A stretch of DNA of 6,294 nucleotides, from positions 1-6,294 of the forward strand of contig JAZQHO010000055.1 of the NCBI GenBank assembly GCA_045540635.1, read 5' to 3'. Origin of the DNA: Limiplasma sp045540635 (GTDB taxonomy: Bacteria > Bacillota > Clostridia > Christensenellales > Aristaeellaceae). Position numbers and translations under genes: made by a program. The notes under the pieces are model-generated. The model was not told where the DNA came from. It was given only the letters and a program-made list of their open reading frames with translations, and ran no database searches. Below are positions 1 to 3,437 of this stretch, one piece after another; positions within the stretch are counted from its first letter, which is position 1; each line of letters opens with the position of its first letter.

Positions 1-149
1 AGGCAATGTGGGATAGGATTTATAATGAATGGCTTCCAACAGCAGAGTATGAGTTGATTTCTGATTACTATATTGAGAATTATTTGCCTGGCAATCCAAC
101 AGCAATGGATTATGTAAGCGAAATCTGTATTCCAATAAAAAGTAATTGA
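1..149 (+). CDS. GyrI-like effector-binding domain protein, C-terminal fragment (5' end cut by window edge)
   Basis: The reading frame starts at base 3 and runs 48 codons to a TGA at 147-149; the gene start lies outside the window. The fragment shows the usual tail of the GyrI-like small-molecule-binding domain (AraC effector-binding/SbmC type): a W-x-R-I-x-N-E-W-L-P block at its start, a Y-E-L-I strand, an E-N-Y motif and a closing E-I-C-I-P-I-K strand. In known families this domain sits alone or behind an AraC- or MerR-type DNA-binding domain and binds hydrophobic or cationic small molecules. Which form this is cannot be seen. Codons are AT-rich (TAT, ATT, AAT, TTG), unlike the rest of the window, which may mean a different origin. 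The domain is fairly secure; the full protein's role is unknown. Confidence 0.78.
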   Translation, partial: AMWDRIYNEWLPTAEYELISDYYIENYLPGNPTAMDYVSEICIPIKSN

Positions 150-224
150 TTTAGTTTATGAATAATTCGTCGAATTCCAAGTTTTCGAGTAGATGAAGAT
201 TCCTATTCCCATCATATAGGAGAG

Positions 225-256
225 CGCAATTATACGCACCGTTCTGGTGCATTGCG
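225..256. repeat. Imperfect inverted repeat (hairpin) in the convergent spacer
   Basis: The arms CGCAAT (225-230) and ATTGCG (251-256) enclose a second pairing GCACC (236-240)/GGTGC (246-250). The loop is GTTCT, and five unpaired bases (231-235) sit on the left arm. On the plus strand it is followed only by TTTCC, so it is a weak candidate terminator for the GyrI-like gene, which ends 76 bases upstream. Confidence 0.4.
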
Positions 257-300
257 TTTCCACGGTTCGCAGGCTGAACTGATAAGCATACTGATCCATA

Positions 301-337
301 AGCAAGCGAGCATCCGATTGTTGGATGCTCGCTTGTT
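301..337. repeat. Strong 13-bp perfect inverted repeat, GAGCATCC/GGATGCTC core
   Basis: CAAGCGAGCATCC (303-315) pairs perfectly with GGATGCTCGCTTG (323-335) across a 7-base loop. A G-T and an A-T pair extend it to 301-337. It lies between two convergent genes, where a bidirectional terminator would be expected, and the stem resembles Firmicutes terminator stems. Neither side has a real T-tract (GTTCGCC on the plus strand), so termination is uncertain. It may instead be a dispersed repeat or a mobile-element boundary structure. Confidence 0.5.
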
Positions 338-432
338 CGCCATTGGATAAACTGTTCCTTAAGAACCCTCCTGTCAGTGGGGATGGCTTGCTCTTTTTTG
401 TATGTGAGGGGACGAGGCTTACCTGCCCCGCC

Positions 433-1098
433 TTACGGCTGCACCGCCGCCGGGGGCAGCTCCACCGGCTGGCGGCAGTTGTCGATGAGCCATGCCAGCA
501 GCTTGACAGCGTTCTCGTCATTGCCGCCGTTGATCAGAATACTCATCATGTGCCCATCGCCTGCCAGATTGTAGCCAAGCAGCCCGGGCAGCTCCTTCAT
601 GGGGATGCCGCAGAGCCATTCCTCGTTCAGGTCGGGGATGGTGGCATAGCAGCCGGTCAGATCCATGCCGTCCACGTTGAGAACGCCGCTGTCCACCCAC
701 GGCTGCAGGTTCAGCATGGTGCCGTTGCGGCTCATGTTGGTAAAGTTGATCTGATCCAGCGTGTACAGGTCGCCCTCGCCTGCAAAAGCCCATGTGCTCA
801 GCTGCATGGCACCGTAGGCATCATCCATCACGATGGGGCGGAAGGTGAGCTCCTCCATATCCGGGAACACATCCTTTTGCAGCTGCGCCATCAGCGCTTC
901 GGCCACATCGCCGTTGTCGTACATGTAGCCGCCGTAGTACCACTCCACCTTCTTCTCCGGCGGGCTCTGGTAACGGGTCACGGTGCCGATCAGGTTCCAG
1001 CCCAGCAGGGCCACGGCAGCCACCAGCACATACAGCCACCATGCATAGTGGAAATGGGTCTCGATCCGCTTTTTGGTAATGGGCATTGAGATCTTCAT
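433..1098 (-). CDS. Membrane-anchored protein resembling one lobe of an extracellular solute-binding protein
   Basis: This encodes 221 residues. The start at 1098 is chosen over an ATG eight codons upstream because AAAGGAG lies at 1108-1114 (on the minus strand), nine bases before it. A positively charged N-terminus is followed by one hydrophobic segment at about residues 19-38 (W-W-L-Y-V-L-V-A-A-V-A-L-L), with no signal-peptidase or lipobox site, so it is most likely an N-terminal membrane anchor with the rest outside the cell. Residues 50-145 resemble the first lobe of sugar-type ABC binding proteins: a V-E-W-Y-Y-G-G strand, an E-A-L-M-A-Q-L-Q-K helix, and D-L-Y-T-L-D followed by M-L-N-L-Q-P-W-V-D-S-G. 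At 221 residues it is about half the length of such proteins, and no permease or ATPase is adjacent. A sensing or accessory role is inference. A sigma-A-like promoter lies just upstream at 1172-1201; no clear terminator follows. Confidence 0.75.
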   Translation of the reverse strand: MKISMPITKKRIETHFHYAWWLYVLVAAVALLGWNLIGTVTRYQSPPEKKVEWYYGGYMYDNGDVAEALMAQLQKDVFPDMEELTFRPIVMDDAYGAMQLSTWAFAGEGDLYTLDQINFTNMSRNGTMLNLQPWVDSGVLNVDGMDLTGCYATIPDLNEEWLCGIPMKELPGLLGYNLAGDGHMMSILINGGNDENAVKLLAWLIDNCRQPVELPPAAVQP

Positions 1099-1107
1099 CA
1101 AAACGAA

Positions 1108-1114
1108 CTCCTTT
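1108..1114 (-). promoter_or_regulatory. Ribosome binding site deciding the start of the small membrane protein
   Basis: AAAGGAG on the minus strand lies nine bases before the ATG at 1098. It would fall inside the coding region if the upstream ATG at 1122 were used, so it favours the shorter protein. Confidence 0.75.
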
Positions 1115-1134
1115 GCTTGCAAAACCCGCCGCAG

Positions 1135-1170
1135 AAAAAAAGACGGCAGGGGGTTTCTTTCCCTGCCATC
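1135..1170 (-). terminator. Intrinsic terminator after the GNAT gene
   Basis: On the minus strand GGCAGGG (1167-1161) pairs with CCCTGCC (1151-1145) over a nine-base loop. After two bases there is a C and then seven T residues (1141-1135). It sits about 50 bases past the GNAT stop codon. The promoter for the next gene begins just upstream of it, so a transcript from that promoter would start inside the left arm. Confidence 0.8.
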
Positions 1171-1171
1171 T

Positions 1172-1201
1172 ATTATAGTGCAGCCAAAGGAGGTTTGTCC
1201 A
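1172..1201 (-). promoter_or_regulatory. Sigma-A-like promoter for the small membrane protein gene
   Basis: On the minus strand TGGACA (1201-1196) is followed after 18 bases by a perfect TATAAT (1177-1172). The predicted transcript start is near 1165, giving a leader of about 67 bases before the ATG at 1098. The promoter lies between the GNAT stop codon and the GNAT terminator. Confidence 0.6.
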
Positions 1202-1215
1202 TAGCGGAATGACGC

Positions 1216-1773
1216 TCAGCCCCGCTCCCACTCCTTGCGCAGCAGGGCGTGCATGCAGGCATCCACAATGCCCCGGTTGCTCCAGTCCGCACTGCGCAGG
1301 ATGCCCTCCTGCCGGAGACCGCAATGGAGCATCACCTTGCCGGAGGCCACGTTCTCCGGGTCGTGCTGGCTCTCGATGCGGTTGGCACCCACCTCCTCAA
1401 AGAAAAAGCGGATCACCTCCCGGAAAGCCTCGGTCATGTAGCCCTTGCCCTGCCACGGCCTGCCGATGCAGTAGCCGATATGCACCTTTCCGGTGCGCTC
1501 GTCCTGCTCCACCACGGAGATGGTGCCCACCGCCTCGCCGGTCTCCTGCGGCACCACAGCCCACTGGTAGAAATACGGCTGGGCATAGCCGGCGATCCAG
1601 CTGTCCAGCACCATGCGGGTGACAGCCTCACTGCTGTGGGCGGGCCAGCGCAGAAAGCGAGTCACTTCCGGGTCGCTGCACCAGTTGCGGTAGGCGGCAG
1701 GGGCATCCTCCGGGCGGAAGGGGCGCAGGGTGAGCCGCGGGGTGGTGAGGGTGACGGTACCTTTGTGTTCCAT
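1216..1773 (-). CDS. GNAT family N-acetyltransferase, RimJ/RimL-like
   Basis: This 185-residue protein is predicted to move the acetyl group of acetyl-CoA onto an amine, either a protein N-terminus or a small molecule; the real substrate cannot be read from sequence. The N-terminus has the RimJ/RimL-type opening T-P-R-L-T-L-R-P-F, then P-E-D-A (residues 21-24). The acetyl-CoA site (motif A) is intact: H-I-G-Y-C-I-G leads into W-Q-G-K-G-Y (residues 107-112), matching Q/R-x-x-G-x-G/A. Later D-P-E-N-V-A-S (138-144) and C-G-L-R-Q-E-G (151-157) match the usual N-x-x-S and K-x-G-F-x-x-E-G blocks. Length is normal for a single-domain enzyme and it should be cytoplasmic. AAAGGAG at 1789-1783 supports the start. 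It begins only 27 bases past the terminator of the BMP gene with no visible promoter, so expression probably depends on readthrough. Confidence 0.88.
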   Translation of the reverse strand: MEHKGTVTLTTPRLTLRPFRPEDAPAAYRNWCSDPEVTRFLRWPAHSSEAVTRMVLDSWIAGYAQPYFYQWAVVPQETGEAVGTISVVEQDERTGKVHIGYCIGRPWQGKGYMTEAFREVIRFFFEEVGANRIESQHDPENVASGKVMLHCGLRQEGILRSADWSNRGIVDACMHALLRKEWERG

Positions 1774-1800
1774 GGCAGAAAACTCCTTTCGGCAGGCCGG

Positions 1801-1836
1801 TAAAACAAACTGCGCCCCCCGGTGTGGAGGGCGCAG
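1801..1836 (-). terminator. Intrinsic terminator after the BMP-family gene
   Basis: On the minus strand CTGCGCCC (1836-1829) pairs perfectly with GGGCGCAG (1817-1810) across an 11-base loop. The tail TTTGTTTTA (1809-1801) is T-rich with one interruption. It begins 18 bases past the stop codon. The imperfect tail could allow some readthrough into the GNAT gene. Confidence 0.8.
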
Positions 1837-1854
1837 CGGTTACGGCTCTGAAAA

Positions 1855-3075
1855 TTACTTCAGGGTGATGCCGTCGATGATGATGTTGAAGCAGGGAGCG
1901 GAGATGAGGCTGCCCTCGGCGTAAGCGCCGTCAACGATGATCTCGGCGGTGTCGTACACCCAGTCGCCGTTGGTATCCTGAGAGAAAGCGCTGGTCAGAT
2001 GGCCGTTTTCGTCGATCTGATAGCTGCCGTCGGTGCTGGCGGGAACGGTGAAGGTGGTAACGTCAAAGACCTTCAGAGTGCCGTCCTTGAGAGCGGCGAC
2101 CACTTCTTCCACCTTCTCGGCGGTGCCGGGGGCCACAGCGTTGGGGTTCAGCTCGGTGATGGTAACAGCGCCGTCCACATAGCCGCGGCTCCAGTCGGTA
2201 ACGATGGCTTCGCCGTTGATGACGCACTGCACAGCGTAGGTGACGTAGGGAGTCCAGTTGTTGGTGGCGGAGGTGAGGGCGTAGTACTCAGCGGTGGGGA
2301 TCATGGAGATGTTGTAGCCCACGATGTGGCGCTGAGCGGGTTCGCAAGCCTGAGAGGCACCGGTGGTATCGGCGTGCTGGCCGATGAGGTAGCAGCCGTC
2401 AGCGATCAGGCTCTCGGCAGCGGCCTTCTCCAGGGGAGCGCTGGACCAGGAGTTGGTGTAGACAACTTCCATGGTAGCGGAGGGGCACTGGGAGCGAACG
2501 CCCAGGAAGAAAGCGGTGTAGCCGCTGATAACCTCAGCGAAGGGGAAAGCGCCAACATAGCCGACCTTGGCCTGATCAGCGGTGATCACGCCTTCGTCGA
2601 TGAGCTGCTGGAGCTTCATGCCGCCGACCACGCCGCTCACATAGCGGGCTTCGTGGATAGCGGTGAAGTAGTTATGGGCGTTCTCAAGGCCGCTCTTGGC
2701 AGCGTTGGAGCCGGTAGCGTGGCAGAACTGCACATCGGGATATTCGGCGGCAGCGTCCCACAGGTAGGACTCGTGGCCGAAGGAGTTGGAGAAGATGATG
2801 CTGCAGCCGGACTCAGCCAGATCGACAGCGGCTTCGTAGGCGTCTTCGGTCTCGGGGATGTTGCGCTTGATGAGCACCTGCTCATCGGTCAGGCCGAGGG
2901 CTTCCTTCATTTCCATAGCGGCCTTGTAGTGGGAGTAGGTGTAGCCTTCGTTTTCATCGCCGATGAAAATGAAACCGACCTTGATCTGATCAGCGGGAAC
3001 GCCTTCGGCGGCGGCCACGGCGGTCAGGCCAAGAACCATGCAGAGAACCAGGAGCAGGCTGAGGAGCTTCTTCAT
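1855..3075 (-). CDS. BMP/PnrA-family solute-binding protein (secreted; likely nucleoside-type ligand)
   Basis: This 406-residue protein is the extracytoplasmic binding component typical of BMP-family ABC transporters; characterised members bind nucleosides, but the ligand here is not established. A signal peptide spans about residues 1-23 (M-K-K-L-L-S-L-L-L-V then A-V-A-A-A-E-G). The two-lobe fold follows: I-K-V-G-F-I-F-I-G-D at 31-40, I-I-F-S-N-S-F-G-H-E at 93-102, H-E-A-R-Y-V-S-G-V-V-G-G at 141-152, V-G-Y-V-G-A-F at 171-177, a Y-T-N-S-W block at 206-210 and I-G-Q-H-A-D-T-T-G at 231-239. The C-terminus S-A-P-C-F-N-I-I-I-D-G-I-T matches the SAPYF-type ending of clostridial members. No Cys lies after the signal, so the usual lipid anchor is missing. 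GGAGG lies ten bases before the ATG. A promoter lies at 3137-3165 and a terminator at 1801-1836. No permease or ATPase is beside it, so it appears to be an orphan binding protein. Confidence 0.9.
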   Translation of the reverse strand: MKKLLSLLLVLCMVLGLTAVAAAEGVPADQIKVGFIFIGDENEGYTYSHYKAAMEMKEALGLTDEQVLIKRNIPETEDAYEAAVDLAESGCSIIFSNSFGHESYLWDAAAEYPDVQFCHATGSNAAKSGLENAHNYFTAIHEARYVSGVVGGMKLQQLIDEGVITADQAKVGYVGAFPFAEVISGYTAFFLGVRSQCPSATMEVVYTNSWSSAPLEKAAAESLIADGCYLIGQHADTTGASQACEPAQRHIVGYNISMIPTAEYYALTSATNNWTPYVTYAVQCVINGEAIVTDWSRGYVDGAVTITELNPNAVAPGTAEKVEEVVAALKDGTLKVFDVTTFTVPASTDGSYQIDENGHLTSAFSQDTNGDWVYDTAEIIVDGAYAEGSLISAPCFNIIIDGITLK

Positions 3076-3136
3076 GGGTACGTTACCTCCAAACTTGATT
3101 CGCCCGGGTGGGTGGGTGAGTGTTACAACATAACGT

Positions 3137-3165
3137 ATGATACACTTTCCGCCGCTGTTTGTAAA
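3137..3165 (-). promoter_or_regulatory. Sigma-A-like promoter for the BMP-family gene
   Basis: On the minus strand TTTACA (3165-3160) is followed after 17 bases by TATCAT (3142-3137). The predicted start is near 3130, giving a leader of about 55 bases that includes a C-rich CCCA-repeat tract (complement of 3106-3117) and the GGAGG site at 3090-3086. Confidence 0.6.
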
Positions 3166-3378
3166 GGGTTTTTGCGGGGAAAATCCGAACGTTTTTGCAG
3201 GAGCGGGAGAGGGATGTTCGGGGTGAGGCGGGAGGGTGGCATGTCTTACCCAAGCAGGGAGGTTCTTGGTTGATACGGGAGGCAGTCAACAGCGAAGACT
3301 CCTTCCAAAAGAGGGAGCCTGCATCGTCGGGCTTCACCCGGCAATCAAGCCTTACCCATGCCCCTCTCCCATAGGCAC
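3166..3378. other. GC-rich intergenic stretch without a recognisable gene
   Basis: This lies between the hairpin behind the sensor gene and the BMP promoter. Open frames here are short and carry no ribosome binding site, family motif or plausible start. It contains short G-rich runs and a small hairpin (CTCCTTC at 3299-3305 region with GAGGGAG at 3311-3317). No tRNA, riboswitch or known small RNA was recognised. An unannotated small RNA or repeat cannot be excluded. Confidence 0.4.
3205..3236 (+). other. Potential G-quadruplex motif upstream of the BMP promoter
   Basis: Five G-runs of three or four (3205-3207, 3211-3213, 3220-3223, 3230-3232, 3234-3236) are separated by loops of 3, 6, 6 and 1 bases, which fits the G3+N1-7 pattern. 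It is on the template strand for the BMP gene, about 40 bases upstream of the -35 box. It may simply reflect high GC content. Confidence 0.4.
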
Positions 3379-3424
3379 AGACCCCCGCTGCTGCACGGCT
3401 TGCGTCCTGCAGCGGCGGGGGTCT
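3379..3424 (-). terminator. Long 17-bp hairpin just downstream of the sensor gene, probable terminator lacking a T-tract
   Basis: Bases 3379-3395 pair with 3408-3424 across a 12-base loop, with a core of AGACCCCCGC against GCGGGGGTCT. It begins 13 bases past the sensor's TGA, where a terminator belongs. In minus-strand RNA there is one A-C mismatch; in plus-strand RNA the same position is a G-U pair, so all 17 positions pair. Neither side is followed by a T-run, so it could act in transcript 3'-end protection or as a non-canonical terminator. Confidence 0.55.
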
Positions 3425-3437
3425 CATTCGGCAGCGG

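Larger units (their letters stand above)
151..432 (-). other. Convergent spacer with a start-less 93-codon open frame on the minus strand (possible gene remnant)
   Basis: This spacer separates the GyrI-like fragment from the convergent small membrane protein gene. Directly after that gene's TAA (433-435) the same minus-strand frame stays open for 93 codons to a TAA at 151-153. The translation has a protein-like end, with residues such as L-H-L-L-E-N-L-E-F-D-E-L-F-I-N before the stop. No ATG with a good ribosome binding site opens it; the only internal ATG precedes about 33 codons. A second minus-strand frame is also open over 156-430, so openness alone is weak evidence. The frame could be a decayed gene end, part of a mobile-element flank, or chance. 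No protein family is recognised. Confidence 0.2.

Noticed and set aside
390..398. T-run on the plus strand (CTCTTTTTTG) as a terminator for the GyrI-like gene
   Set aside because: No convincing GC-rich stem lies directly before it, and it is about 240 bases past the stop codon.
156..521. A 121-codon minus-strand frame spanning the convergent spacer and the end of the small membrane protein gene
   Set aside because: It overlaps the real gene in another frame on the same strand, its first third is low-complexity Arg/Ser shadow sequence, and it has no ribosome binding site.
325..1089. Plus-strand frame opposite the small membrane protein
   Set aside because: Composition is His/Val/Gln-rich shadow sequence with no start signal. 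The minus strand has promoter, ribosome binding site, membrane segment and binding-protein-like motifs.
1184..1211. AAAGGAGG on the plus strand near an ATG at 1209
   Set aside because: The spacing is too long, and the frame it would open is a Pro/Arg/Ser-rich shadow of the GNAT gene.
1999..3273. A 424-codon open frame on the plus strand, opposite the BMP-family gene
   Set aside because: It is the antisense shadow of a GC-biased gene: glycine/valine/alanine-rich, no motifs, and the opposite strand is a clear BMP-family protein with signal peptide.
3083..3427. A 114-codon minus-strand frame across the spacer before the BMP gene
   Set aside because: It crosses the predicted BMP promoter and the hairpin behind the sensor gene, is Arg/Pro/Ser-rich, and shows no family motif or start signal.
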